The position numbers were made by a program, and so were the translations under genes. 8,819 bases of DNA, taken from NCBI GenBank assembly GCA_003142495.1, contig PLMM01000344.1:1-8819 (forward strand), in the 5' to 3' direction. The stretch comes from Gemmatimonadota bacterium (GTDB taxonomy: Bacteria; Gemmatimonadota; Gemmatimonadetes; Gemmatimonadales; Gemmatimonadaceae). The notes under the pieces were generated by a model. It ran no database searches and was not told where the DNA came from. It saw only the letters and a list, made by a program, of their open reading frames with translations. How positions within the stretch are numbered: the stretch's first letter is position 1; every line of letters starts with the position of its first letter. Shown piece by piece: positions 1 through 7,425 of this stretch.

Positions 1-549
1 AGTGGGTGCGATGGCGAAGGTGAGCTGCGATGGCGCGAGCGCCGACTTCTGCGCGACGAGGGCGACGGCTTCGTCGGTCGGAATCGTGCGTCCCTCGAGC
101 ACGAGTACGCCGCGCGCCGCTGTCTCCGCGTAGCCGAGCTTCTCGTACAGTTCCTTCTCGACGCGCGCGTGTGCGCGCAGTGGACCCGAAGCCATCGCGA
201 AGTACTTGCCCACCGAGAGCGCCCACCCCGCGTACTGCGATGCCATGCACGAAACAGCGGGATGATCCGTCCACACCTCGACGCCGGGAATGGGCGTGCC
301 GCCGATCTCGAGCTGCGCGTAGCGGATGTGTCCGAGCCCGCCCATGCACAGCTCCGCGAGCCCGATGCCGGCGCCGTAGCCGCCGCGCACATTGATGCCC
401 GCATCGATGACGCGCGCACCCGACGGCAGCGTCTGTACCGCGACCCGCAGCTCGTCCGCGCGCCCGGCGAGATCGTCGGCGATCTTCCACGCGCGCTCGT
501 TGAGATTCATCACGCCGAGTGCCGGCGCGTTTACCGTGTCGCTTGCCAT
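1..549 (-). CDS. mch: Methenyl-H4MPT cyclohydrolase (3' end outside window)
   Basis: Mch hydrolyses methenyl-H4MPT to formyl-H4MPT in the cytoplasm, the step between MtdB and the Fhc complex. I translated 183 codons from the ATG at 549-547 to the window edge with no stop; the family is about 320 residues, so roughly the C-terminal 40% is missing. Family-like segments are VIDAGINVRGGYGAGIGLAE (about residues 48-67), CMGGLG (about 70-75), a YAGWAL stretch (about 106-111) and the LTFAIAPT segment that ends the visible part. The start is supported by an AAGGAG ribosome binding site at 565-560, 10 nt upstream. The first 19 nt overlap the end of fhcC in another frame, which suggests translational coupling. 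A later ATG (codon 14) exists but has no better support. Family assignment is very secure; nothing can be said about the missing C-terminal part. Confidence 0.95.
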   Translation of the reverse strand, partial: MASDTVNAPALGVMNLNERAWKIADDLAGRADELRVAVQTLPSGARVIDAGINVRGGYGAGIGLAELCMGGLGHIRYAQLEIGGTPIPGVEVWTDHPAVSCMASQYAGWALSVGKYFAMASGPLRAHARVEKELYEKLGYAETAARGVLVLEGRTIPTDEAVALVAQKSALAPSQLTFAIAPT

Positions 550-1352
550 TCCAGAATTTCTCCTTTGCCGATCTCGGCGAGATCGCCGCTGTATCGCTTG
601 AAGAGGCCGTGCACGTGCGCGTCATCGACCAGGAGGTCGAAGCGCTTGCGCAGCGAGAGGAGCATGAGCGAGAGGTGCGGCGGCCGATACGTGCACGCGT
701 AAGCGTACGTGGGCGGCACGCGCACGGGGCCGAGCGCGACGATGGTGCCGCGCTTGTTGCCGGCGCCCGCGCCGTCGCCGATCGTGCCGGAGACGATGAG
801 GTTGCCGGCGATCATCCCCGCGCCCGCGCCGGCGCCGGTGGACGCGCAATAGAGAATTCCGCGACGCATTCGCGCACCGGCCTCAACACCGGTGCTGCCT
901 CGCACGATGATCTCGCCGCCCGTCATTCCCTTCGACGCACCCTGCAGCGCGCCGCCCGCACGATCGCCGACATTTCCCGCGACGACGATCGAGCCGCCCG
1001 CCATCGCGCTGCCGGCATCGTCACCCGCGCTCCCCAGCACTGTGATCGCACCGCCGCGCATGCGCGCGCCGAGCGAGTTGCCGACCGAGCCGGTGATCTC
1101 GAGCGTGCCGCCGCCCATGAGTGTGCCCACGCCGTGCAGCTGCGCGAGATCGCCCTCGAGCAACACGCTCGGCGAGCGATCTCCCGAAACCGTGAAGACG
1201 TCGCCGAGTGCGACTACGGTGCGCCCGTCCCAGAGCTCGAGCGCGGAGATCTCCCGCGCGCTGAGGGCAGCGAGGCGATCCGGCGCGATCGCGTCCGCGT
1301 CGAGCGCGCGCGCAAGCGGCGCGCGAAGGGTCAGCGTGATGCGATCGCTCAT
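531..1352 (-). CDS. fhcC: Formyltransferase/hydrolase complex subunit C
   Basis: FhcC (273 aa) is the structural subunit of the Fhc complex, homologous to formylmethanofuran dehydrogenase subunit C and to the C-terminal domain of glutamate synthase. No catalytic residues are expected. From about residue 75 to 208 the protein is a run of glycine-spaced repeats of the GxxGxxxG type (for example GSVGNSLGARMRGG, GSAGDDAGSAMAGG, GNVGDRAGGAL), the signature of a right-handed beta-helix. The end carries the family-like RYSGDLAEIGKGEILEW segment (about 253-269). The ATG at 1352-1350 overlaps the fhcD stop as ATGA and has a strong GGAGG ribosome binding site 7 nt upstream. A longer open frame upstream is only fhcD read out of frame. 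Length matches the family. It sits last in the B-A-D-C set, and mch begins inside its 3' end. Confidence 0.95.
   Translation of the reverse strand: MSDRITLTLRAPLARALDADAIAPDRLAALSAREISALELWDGRTVVALGDVFTVSGDRSPSVLLEGDLAQLHGVGTLMGGGTLEITGSVGNSLGARMRGGAITVLGSAGDDAGSAMAGGSIVVAGNVGDRAGGALQGASKGMTGGEIIVRGSTGVEAGARMRRGILYCASTGAGAGAGMIAGNLIVSGTIGDGAGAGNKRGTIVALGPVRVPPTYAYACTYRPPHLSLMLLSLRKRFDLLVDDAHVHGLFKRYSGDLAEIGKGEILEWQATR
560..565 (-). promoter_or_regulatory. Ribosome binding site of mch
   Basis: AAGGAG lies 10 nt before the mch ATG at 549-547, inside the final codons of fhcC (which encode GKGEI). It supports this ATG over the second methionine at codon 14. Confidence 0.75.
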
Positions 1353-2278
1353 TTGGGCGCCTCCACCTTCGGCGCATCCTCGACATCGCCGCTCATGATC
1401 TTGTGCAGATGAAAGTGGAACGGGCCGAGCTTGCCGCCGTAGTTGCCTGCGGTGATCGAGTGCACTCCCGCGCGACAGGCGGCATCGATGCCCACCTGCA
1501 TTGCCTTCGCGATCGAGCGGAAGTCGAGTCCGTCGAGCACGATCTCGAGCACGGAGTTCACGCCTTCGGGCAACTCCGTCTTCGTGATCGCACGCAATGT
1601 CGGCGCGAAGGCGTCGTTCGTCGACGCGATCATCGTCTTGTACCTCTTCGCGCCCACTTTGCTTCCGCTGCGCACGATGCCGCCGGGGAACGGGAGGATC
1701 ACGCCGGGCATCCCCGCCATCGCGTCGACCGACGCTTCCGCCGCATCGAGCGCCGCATCGGCACTCTCGGCGAGAATGAGGAAGTTGCCGCCGCCAACGC
1801 CCTTCGCCTTGCCGAACGTTTCCTGGATGAGGAACTCGCCCTCCATCACCGGCAGGCGCCAGTAGCGCTGGCCGTCGATCATCTTGCTCCCCTGAAAGCC
1901 ATCGCCGAATGTGCGCAGCGGCTTGCCGATCGCGATGCGGTCGGGAAAATCCTGGAGGCCGTCGAAGCACGCAGTGGTCGGACAGGTCAGCACGGTCTGG
2001 CCAATGCGCTCGATCACGCGCTTCGGCAGCGAGTCCGAATCCATCGTGAACAGCAGCACGCTGATGCCGGGGCGCCCATCCGGTGTTTCGGCTGGCGTGA
2101 GCTCGCGCTCGACCGCCGCTTCGCACTTGCACGCGATCACCGACGTCGCAAAGCCAGTGAGCTTGTTCGCGGACTCGCGTGCCCACTTCTGATTCTTCGC
2201 CGTGATGATGATGCGCACGCCGCGCATTCCGAACGCTTCGGCGAAGGTATCGTCGATCTGCACGCCGCGGATGTCCAC
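1349..2278 (-). CDS. fhcD: Formylmethanofuran:H4MPT formyltransferase (Fhc subunit D)
   Basis: FhcD (309 aa) belongs to the Ftr family. It transfers the formyl group between formyl-H4MPT and methanofuran; in bacteria it acts inside the Fhc complex, handing formyl-methanofuran to FhcA. Family-like segments are DTFAEAFGMR (about residues 10-19), TVLTCPTTACFDGL (95-108), PVMEGEFLIQETFGKAKG (143-160), PFPGGIVRSGSKVG (196-209) and AGNYGGKLGPFHFHLHKI (277-294). After that the protein has a short tail (VEDAPKVEAPK), a little longer than Ftr proteins I recall. The start is the GTG at 2278-2276, which shares one base with the fhcA TAG stop (TAGTG) and gives the expected N-terminus DIRGVQIDDTF. A frame extending hundreds of bases further upstream is antisense-free but coincides with fhcA and is spurious. 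A G-rich run 7 nt upstream may act as a weak ribosome binding site. Confidence 0.95.
   Translation of the reverse strand: MDIRGVQIDDTFAEAFGMRGVRIIITAKNQKWARESANKLTGFATSVIACKCEAAVERELTPAETPDGRPGISVLLFTMDSDSLPKRVIERIGQTVLTCPTTACFDGLQDFPDRIAIGKPLRTFGDGFQGSKMIDGQRYWRLPVMEGEFLIQETFGKAKGVGGGNFLILAESADAALDAAEASVDAMAGMPGVILPFPGGIVRSGSKVGAKRYKTMIASTNDAFAPTLRAITKTELPEGVNSVLEIVLDGLDFRSIAKAMQVGIDAACRAGVHSITAGNYGGKLGPFHFHLHKIMSGDVEDAPKVEAPK
1360..1364 (-). promoter_or_regulatory. Ribosome binding site of fhcC
   Basis: GGAGG lies 7 nt before the fhcC ATG and inside the 3' end of fhcD. It fixes the fhcC start at 1352 and shows that fhcC can initiate on its own in addition to the ATGA stop-start overlap. 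Confidence 0.8.
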
Positions 2279-3924
2279 TACGCGGCCCCCGTGGGCATGG
2301 GCGTATCGCGCAGCCCGGTGACCGGATAGTTCGCGAGCTGGATCGCGGAATATGCCTCGAAATACTTTCCGAGATCGCGCATCAGCGAGTCGTCGTAGCC
2401 GGGCTGCACATAGATGCGCTTTCCTGCCGGCGCGCGACGCAACTGCCCTTCCTCGACGACGAGCGTCCCTGCCTTGAGCACGAAGCGCGGCGTCGAGAAC
2501 ATCTTCGCGAAGTTCGCATCGCGGCTGTAGATCGTGATGTCCGCGTCGGCGCCGGCGCCGAGATGTCCCTTGTGCACGAGCCCGAGCTGACGCGCTGGCC
2601 CAGCTCGCGTGATGATCGCGATCTCGTTGAGCGTGTATTCGCGCGCGATGCCATCGGCGAGTGCACTTCCCGCGAGCATCTTCTGGTTCACGCTCTTGAG
2701 CTTCGCGTCGCGATAGGCGCGGTCCATGAGCAGCCGGATGAGATCGGGGTAGCTCATGAACGATCCGCCATTCGGATGATCCGTGGACAACACCATGCGC
2801 CACGGATCCGTCGAGAGCAGAAAGAGCTCGAGTCCGACCACCCACTGCAACGACGCGACGGCCGCCTTGTCCTTGTACGTGTACGGAACGATGCCGCACC
2901 CAGTCTCGAGCTCGATGTCGGCGTTGATCCACTTGCGACCGGTGCTCGTGTGCAGCAGATACTCGACCGCGCCATCGGCGGTGAGCGTCGTTGCGTCGCC
3001 GAACATCACCTGCCCCACATCGCCCGTCACTTCGGGGTGCGAGTTCACGTACTCGGCGACCTGTCGCGCGGCGGAGCTCCATGACTTGCCGCGCTCGCCG
3101 CCGTAGCTGTGAAACTGGAGATGCGTGAAGTGCGCGCGGCGCCCTTCGAGCGCGCGCATGCTCTCGAGAGTCATCGCCACGTTGCCCGCGACGCCGAGAT
3201 TGTTGCAGTGGATGTGCACCGGGTGTGGAAGCCCGAGATCGATGGCGGCGCTGGCAAGCACCTCGAGAATTCTGCGCGGCGTCACGTTCGATGCGCCCAC
3301 CGGATCGTCGAGCGTCTTCACTTCGCGCACGTTGCGCTTCCACAGCTCGACGCCGCCCGGATTCACGACCTTGATCGCGTACGCGCCAGTGGACTTCAGG
3401 ATCCACGCGACGTAGTCCTTTGCGCGGCCGAGTTCGTTCGCGGCGATCTGGCGATGCAGATACTCATCGTTGCCGAGCAGCGTGAAGAAGCCGCCGTCGA
3501 TGATGGGCGTGTCGTCGAACTCGGCGTGCGTCTGCCGAGCGGACACGGGAGCGACGGCGGCATCGAACACGGTCGTGTAGCCGAGGCCGGCGTAGCGATA
3601 GCCAGTGGTGAAGGTGCTCGGCACGGTGCCGCCGGTACCGGAGCGCGGGATAGTGCCGTCTTCGAGCGCGGGTGCCGCGGCGGGATCGAGCGTGTGCTCC
3701 TCGGGGAGCAGGCGCCGGCCCAACGTGACGCTCGATGCCGCGACGTGTGCGTGGATGTCGATGCCGCCGGCCATGATCACCATGCCGCTCGCGTTGAGCA
3801 CGGGCGCATCCGCGGGAAGCGAGGCGACGATGCGCCCGTCGCTGATGCAGATGTCGCGGACGTCGCCGTCGACGCCGTTCGCGGGATCGTGGATTGCGCC
3901 GCCGGTGATGCGAAGCTGCGTCAT
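2278..3924 (-). CDS. fhcA: Formyltransferase/hydrolase complex subunit A (formyl-methanofuran amidohydrolase)
   Basis: FhcA (548 aa) is the hydrolytic subunit of the Fhc complex. It releases formate from formyl-methanofuran and is a binuclear-metal amidohydrolase homologous to FwdA/FmdA. The metal site appears intact: the IDIHAH motif gives His58 and His60; Lys185 in AIKVVNPGG is the candidate carboxylated bridging lysine; His237/His239 in VHIHCNN and His268/His272 in HFTHLQFHSYG are further candidate ligands; and Asp382 in STDHPNGG is the candidate catalytic aspartate. These roles are assigned by recalled alignment to FwdA. The ATG at 3924-3922 overlaps the fhcB stop as ATGA and has AGGGAG 7 nt upstream. 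Length is normal for the family. It is immediately followed by fhcD with a 1-nt overlap, consistent with equimolar synthesis of complex subunits. Confidence 0.96.
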   Translation of the reverse strand: MTQLRITGGAIHDPANGVDGDVRDICISDGRIVASLPADAPVLNASGMVIMAGGIDIHAHVAASSVTLGRRLLPEEHTLDPAAAPALEDGTIPRSGTGGTVPSTFTTGYRYAGLGYTTVFDAAVAPVSARQTHAEFDDTPIIDGGFFTLLGNDEYLHRQIAANELGRAKDYVAWILKSTGAYAIKVVNPGGVELWKRNVREVKTLDDPVGASNVTPRRILEVLASAAIDLGLPHPVHIHCNNLGVAGNVAMTLESMRALEGRRAHFTHLQFHSYGGERGKSWSSAARQVAEYVNSHPEVTGDVGQVMFGDATTLTADGAVEYLLHTSTGRKWINADIELETGCGIVPYTYKDKAAVASLQWVVGLELFLLSTDPWRMVLSTDHPNGGSFMSYPDLIRLLMDRAYRDAKLKSVNQKMLAGSALADGIAREYTLNEIAIITRAGPARQLGLVHKGHLGAGADADITIYSRDANFAKMFSTPRFVLKAGTLVVEEGQLRRAPAGKRIYVQPGYDDSLMRDLGKYFEAYSAIQLANYPVTGLRDTPMPTGAA

Positions 3925-5183
3925 GCGCGCGCTCCCTGCGCCGCGATCGCGGTGCCGAGGGCCTTGAGCAGCGATGCAGTGTCGCGCGGCGTCGGGAGGA
4001 GGGCGCGGAGCGGCAGCGGCAGATCGTCGAGGCGGAAGGCGATCCCGGATTCGTGAATTCCCGCGACGCCCGTGTCGATGCGGATGCTCGCGCTAATCGC
4101 GCCCTCGCTGGCGCGCGGTCCGATCACGGCGGTGCGCACGCCGCCGAGCGCCTTCACGACATTTTCGGGAATCGCGGATGCGGCGCCGACTACGAGCGCC
4201 GCGTCGATGGCGCCGCGAGCGAGTCGCGGGAGCGTGGCGTCTTCGGGTTGATACCGCGGTACGCCGCGCGAGAAGTCGACGGCCATGGGGAATCCGGTCT
4301 GCCAGGTGAGCGTCGTATCGGCGCCGTTGCGATTGCCGCCAGCGCGTAGCGTGCAGAGCGAGCCGCGCGTAGTCGCGTTGAGCGACTGCGAGAGCGCGAT
4401 GAGCGCATCCGCGCGCCCATTCGGCACCGGCGGCGGCGACTCGGCGTCCGTCACGATCACCGCGTACTTCGCACGATTGAGTCGCGTCGCGAGTTCAGTC
4501 ACTCGCGCGACGATCGGCGCGTCGCCCACCGTGCGCCCCGCGAGCGATGCGCGCAGCGATGCCAGAAAGAGCGGCTCCTCCTCCGCCGTCATCTGGATGC
4601 GCACGTCGGCGTCGTCGGGACCGCGCTGGCCACCGACATCCACCGCGATCACCGTGCGATCCTTCCGGCCGTTTGGCAGATGAATGCCCACCGGGATCGG
4701 CGCGTAACGAGTTTGAAAGCGCGGATAGCTCGCTGCCGGGTCCACGGCCCAGAACACGATGACGTCCGCGCGATTGCGGATCTCGCCGAGGGTCGCGCTC
4801 GCGCGCCCGCGCCGCTGCGCGGCGAGAATGCCCTCCCCCGCGGTGGACGAGGTGAAGGAATCCAGAAAGGCGCGCAGCTGATCCGCGACCGCGATCGCCG
4901 CGCGCTGCGCCTCGCTCGTGAGATCGGGCGCGAGATACACGAGCGGCGCGCGCGCGGCGCGCAGCATCGTCGCAATCTCGCCGAGCGCGTCTTCGATCGC
5001 CGCCGTGCGGCCGCCGAGGACAGCGCCCGGAAGCGAGCCGTCGCCGAACCAGCGAACGCCGAGCGCGCATGCATTGCGCGCCTCGGTGATGCGACCGCCG
5101 TCGATCACGACGGCGATGTCATCGCACGCGCACCCGCAGCCGAGGCAGGTGGCATTCTCTTCGATCCGCGCGGCTCCGCTCAC
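3921..5183 (-). CDS. fhcB: Formyltransferase/hydrolase complex subunit B (FwdB-like)
   Basis: FhcB (420 aa) is related to formylmethanofuran dehydrogenase subunit B (FwdB/FmdB), a molybdopterin-oxidoreductase-type protein. In bacteria it works in the non-redox Fhc complex and is thought to help hold the methanofuran carrier. The N-terminus has CLGCGCACDD with Cys13, Cys16 and Cys20 in CxxCxxxC spacing, and Cys39 follows in RNAC. Together these match the four [4Fe-4S] ligands of FwdB. At the position where FwdB has the metal-ligand cysteine before an EAQ-type motif, this protein reads LTSEAQR, that is Ser90. The GTG start at 5183-5181 overlaps the preceding stop as GTGA and keeps the cysteine motif near the N-terminus; GGAG lies only 3 nt upstream. 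An open extension to 5294 overlaps the ATP-grasp gene and looks non-coding. Family is secure; whether a cluster is bound is unknown. Confidence 0.93.
   Translation of the reverse strand: MSGAARIEENATCLGCGCACDDIAVVIDGGRITEARNACALGVRWFGDGSLPGAVLGGRTAAIEDALGEIATMLRAARAPLVYLAPDLTSEAQRAAIAVADQLRAFLDSFTSSTAGEGILAAQRRGRASATLGEIRNRADVIVFWAVDPAASYPRFQTRYAPIPVGIHLPNGRKDRTVIAVDVGGQRGPDDADVRIQMTAEEEPLFLASLRASLAGRTVGDAPIVARVTELATRLNRAKYAVIVTDAESPPPVPNGRADALIALSQSLNATTRGSLCTLRAGGNRNGADTTLTWQTGFPMAVDFSRGVPRYQPEDATLPRLARGAIDAALVVGAASAIPENVVKALGGVRTAVIGPRASEGAISASIRIDTGVAGIHESGIAFRLDDLPLPLRALLPTPRDTASLLKALGTAIAAQGARA
3932..3937 (-). promoter_or_regulatory. Ribosome binding site of fhcA
   Basis: AGGGAG sits 7 nt before the fhcA ATG at 3924-3922, within the last codons of fhcB. 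Together with the ATGA overlap it fixes the fhcA start. Confidence 0.75.
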
Positions 5184-6337
5184 GCGCTCCTGCGACGCAT
5201 TCGTCCCTCGACCTCCGCAAACCGTATCCGCGCGCGCCGCACGAGGGCGGCGTAACAGAGAGCGCTCGTGCGCCCACTCGCGAAGATAGTGCATATCGGG
5301 CTTCCCTGCGCGATGCGCTCACCGGGGGCAGGAATGTCGCGCACGTCGTCGTCCGCGAGCCAGCGGGTGGTGTCGCCGAGCACCACCGGGTGGCGCGCGT
5401 AGAGCACGGCTTTTCCGTGCGCGAGCATCGGCGCATCGGCAGCGGGGAGCAGCGCCAAGCCGTCGCGCCCGCCCGCGCACCCCGCAACATGCGCGCGCCA
5501 GATCGAGTATCCGGTCGCGCGCTCGACGAGCTCCATCGACGCGGTGGGCCGCGGATTCACCTCGATCGCATACGGCACGGAGCCGCGCGCGATGAAATCG
5601 ATGCCGCACACGCCACGGAGCGCGAACTCGCGCGTCACGCGCGTGGCGAGCTCGATGGCGTTCGCGAGCAGCTCGGGGTGATGCGGCTCGAGGATACTTC
5701 CACAGTACGCGAAGCCACTCGCGCCGAACGCCGCGTCGCCGGAGAGCTGGCGCGTGAGCGCGAGCGGGATCGCTGCCGCGCCATCGGCGACGAAGATGAT
5801 CGAGCCCGCGCCGCCGCGGATGCGCTCCTGCACGATCGACGTGCGTGGCACCGCCATCCCCTGCGTCCATCGCACGATCCCATGCCCGCCGCCGGAACGC
5901 CGCGGCTTGAGCAACCAGCGCGCCCGGCTCGCCGCACCCGGCGCCGATGCGCGCACCGTGGGCCCGTGCAGCCCGAGCTTCGGCAGCGTGCGCGAGAGGG
6001 CGAGCGGGTCGCGCACGCGACGCAACACCGCCGGCGAATTGCCGAGCAGCGTGCGCCCCTTCGCGAGAAGCTCGACTGACTCCGGTGCATTCTCGAAGCT
6101 CGAGACGTACGAGACGGCACCCGCATCGATGCTTCGACTCGCGCGCGCCACCACAAGCTGATCGAACGCGCCGCTGCCATTGCGCGGGATCGCGACGACT
6201 TCCGCTATCCGCCGCAGATCGAGATCGCCGTACGCGTCGAGCGCGATCACCCTCGCGCCCGCGCGCGCGGCCGACTCCGCGAGCGCGCGCACCGACACTC
6301 CCGCGATCAGCACTCGGTCTCGTCCCGCGCGCTTCAC
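5180..6337 (-). CDS. ATP-grasp ligase of the H4MPT/methanofuran gene cluster
   Basis: This 385-residue protein belongs to the ATP-grasp superfamily, whose members join a carboxylate to an amine or other nucleophile using ATP through an acyl-phosphate. Visible hallmarks are a lysine plus glycine-rich ATP loop (WLLKPRRSGGGHGI, about 141-154), VQER (169-172), GIDF (245-248) and the metal-binding EVNPRP (259-264). The N-terminal ~100 residues (LIAGVSVRALAESAARAG near 10-27) look like a preATP-grasp nucleotide-fold domain, and a ~90-residue C-terminal domain ends DIPAPGERIAQGSPICTIF. The GTG start at 6337-6335 overlaps the upstream stop as GTGA; an open extension to 6679 lies over the neighbouring gene and is rejected. 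Homologues near bacterial fhc genes are known, but the substrate is unassigned to my knowledge. By analogy with archaeal MfnD (tyramine-glutamate ligase, also ATP-grasp), a role in methanofuran synthesis is an inference. Confidence 0.88.
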   Translation of the reverse strand: MKRAGRDRVLIAGVSVRALAESAARAGARVIALDAYGDLDLRRIAEVVAIPRNGSGAFDQLVVARASRSIDAGAVSYVSSFENAPESVELLAKGRTLLGNSPAVLRRVRDPLALSRTLPKLGLHGPTVRASAPGAASRARWLLKPRRSGGGHGIVRWTQGMAVPRTSIVQERIRGGAGSIIFVADGAAAIPLALTRQLSGDAAFGASGFAYCGSILEPHHPELLANAIELATRVTREFALRGVCGIDFIARGSVPYAIEVNPRPTASMELVERATGYSIWRAHVAGCAGGRDGLALLPAADAPMLAHGKAVLYARHPVVLGDTTRWLADDDVRDIPAPGERIAQGSPICTIFASGRTSALCYAALVRRARIRFAEVEGRMRRRSA

Positions 6338-7404
6338 AGGCCGAGCCTGCGCAGCGCGGCTTCCGCAGTGATGATCTTCAGATGATCGAGCACCGTGCCG
6401 CTCGCCTCGCGAATGCCCATCACATCGGTGAGCACCGCGTGTCGACCGCCCGCGAGCCCGTCCGCGATCAGCGCCGCGCCCTGTGCCGCTTCCTTCGCCA
6501 CCGACGCGTAGCCGTGCAGCCGGCGCACTGGCGCAATCGTGCTCAACCGCAAGTGCAGCTCGCGCACCACACTCGGCGCCCGCGCCACGCGCCCCGAGAG
6601 CAGGATCTCGTGCGGCGCCGGCACTGAGACGCGGAGCGCAGCGACGGCCTTGACCGCGCTCTCGATGAACGCGTGCCACGCGAGACTGTCATCGCGCGTC
6701 TCACCGTTGGAGAGTGCCTCGAGCGATACGTCGCCGCGACCGACGATGCTCTCGACGCCGCCTGTGAAGAGCAGCTCTTTCGTGATCGTCCCTGCGAGAA
6801 AGGCGACCTCGCCATCGAGCGCGCCGGCCGCGCGCATGCCGAGCGGGCCCGAGCTGCCGCCGGCGCCGTCGACTATCCGTCCGTCGTGCACGGCGACCGC
6901 CGCGCTGAACGCGCCGCCGAGCTCCAACAAAATGAACGAGACATCGTTGAGCGCGCAGCCGCGTCGCGTCGCCTGCTCGCGGATGCCGAGCGCCGCGGCG
7001 CAGAGCTTGTCCGCGGTGCCGAGGTCGACGCGATTGATCTTTCGATGCGCGGGGACGGAGGCGAGATGAATGACGCCGGGAGTGAATACCACCGGCAGCT
7101 CGGCCGCGACCATCGCCGCCGCGAGCGCGCGCAGCCCGCCGATTCCGCCCTCCTCTCCCGGCGCCGCGAGATACGCGAGGCGGAGCGCGCGATCGTCCGC
7201 CTTCGCCACCGTGGTGAGCGGGAGCCCGTAGCCCGACGGGCCCGCGATCAGATCGGCGCCGAGTCCGCGCAGCATCCCTGCGAACGCCGCGGGATCCGCG
7301 AGCGCCTCTGCCGTCGGGATCGAGCGATCGAGCACGAGCGCACCATCGTCCAGCGCGCACACATCAATGCTGATGGTGCCTGGGTCGATGCCGACGGCGA
7401 GCAC
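6334..7404 (-). CDS. DUF1464-like predicted kinase, actin/ASKHA fold
   Basis: The 356-residue product resembles the DUF1464 family (annotated in archaea as a predicted butyrate kinase), part of the ASKHA sugar kinase/acetate kinase/Hsp70 fold. Supporting features are an N-terminal phosphate-loop-like GIDPGT (5-10), GPSGYGLPL (55-63), KINRVDLGTADKLC (122-135), a second phosphate-type segment ELGGAFSAAVAVHDG (161-175), LLSGR (268-272) as a candidate adenosine motif, and a glycine/alanine-rich AKEAAQGAALIADG (303-316). No signal peptide or membrane segment is evident. The start is GTG at 7404-7402, backed by GGAG 7 nt upstream (7415-7412). It lies 21 nt after mtdB and its stop overlaps the ATP-grasp start (GTGA). 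Its substrate is unknown; the company it keeps suggests one-carbon carrier synthesis or regulation. It might instead be grouped with the hydantoinase-like H4MPT-linked family, but the motifs fit DUF1464 better. Confidence 0.8.
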   Translation of the reverse strand: MLAVGIDPGTISIDVCALDDGALVLDRSIPTAEALADPAAFAGMLRGLGADLIAGPSGYGLPLTTVAKADDRALRLAYLAAPGEEGGIGGLRALAAAMVAAELPVVFTPGVIHLASVPAHRKINRVDLGTADKLCAAALGIREQATRRGCALNDVSFILLELGGAFSAAVAVHDGRIVDGAGGSSGPLGMRAAGALDGEVAFLAGTITKELLFTGGVESIVGRGDVSLEALSNGETRDDSLAWHAFIESAVKAVAALRVSVPAPHEILLSGRVARAPSVVRELHLRLSTIAPVRRLHGYASVAKEAAQGAALIADGLAGGRHAVLTDVMGIREASGTVLDHLKIITAEAALRRLGL

Positions 7405-7411
7405 GCTCGAG

Positions 7412-7415
7412 CTCC
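7412..7415 (-). promoter_or_regulatory. Ribosome binding site of the DUF1464-like gene
   Basis: GGAG lies 7 nt before the GTG at 7404-7402, in the 21-nt gap after mtdB. It decides in favour of this GTG start, which also places the GIDPGT motif at residues 5-10 as expected for an ASKHA N-terminus. Confidence 0.7.
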
Positions 7416-7425
7416 GGTGCTCTCG

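Noticed and set aside
780..1135. Tandem-like repeats in DNA of fhcC
   Set aside because: The periodicity comes from the protein-level GxxGxxxG beta-helix repeats typical of this family, not from a separate DNA repeat or CRISPR array.
519..1412. Plus-strand open frame of 297 codons opposite fhcC
   Set aside because: It is a shadow of the glycine-rich fhcC repeats, with no credible domain.
2279..3406. Long upstream extension of the fhcD frame
   Set aside because: It is fhcA read in another frame; the Ftr family N-terminus begins at the GTG at 2278.
3109..4056. Plus-strand open frame of 315 codons opposite fhcA
   Set aside because: It is antisense to a conserved enzyme, is compositionally biased and shows no motif.
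5184..5294. Upstream extension of fhcB
   Set aside because: It would overlap the ATP-grasp C-terminus by over 100 nt and move the cysteine motif away from the N-terminus; the GTGA start is more economical.
6338..6679. Upstream extension of the ATP-grasp gene
   Set aside because: The extra 114 residues are low-complexity Arg/Gly/Ala and coincide with the conserved 3' part of the DUF1464-like gene; the GTGA overlap gives a natural start at 6337.
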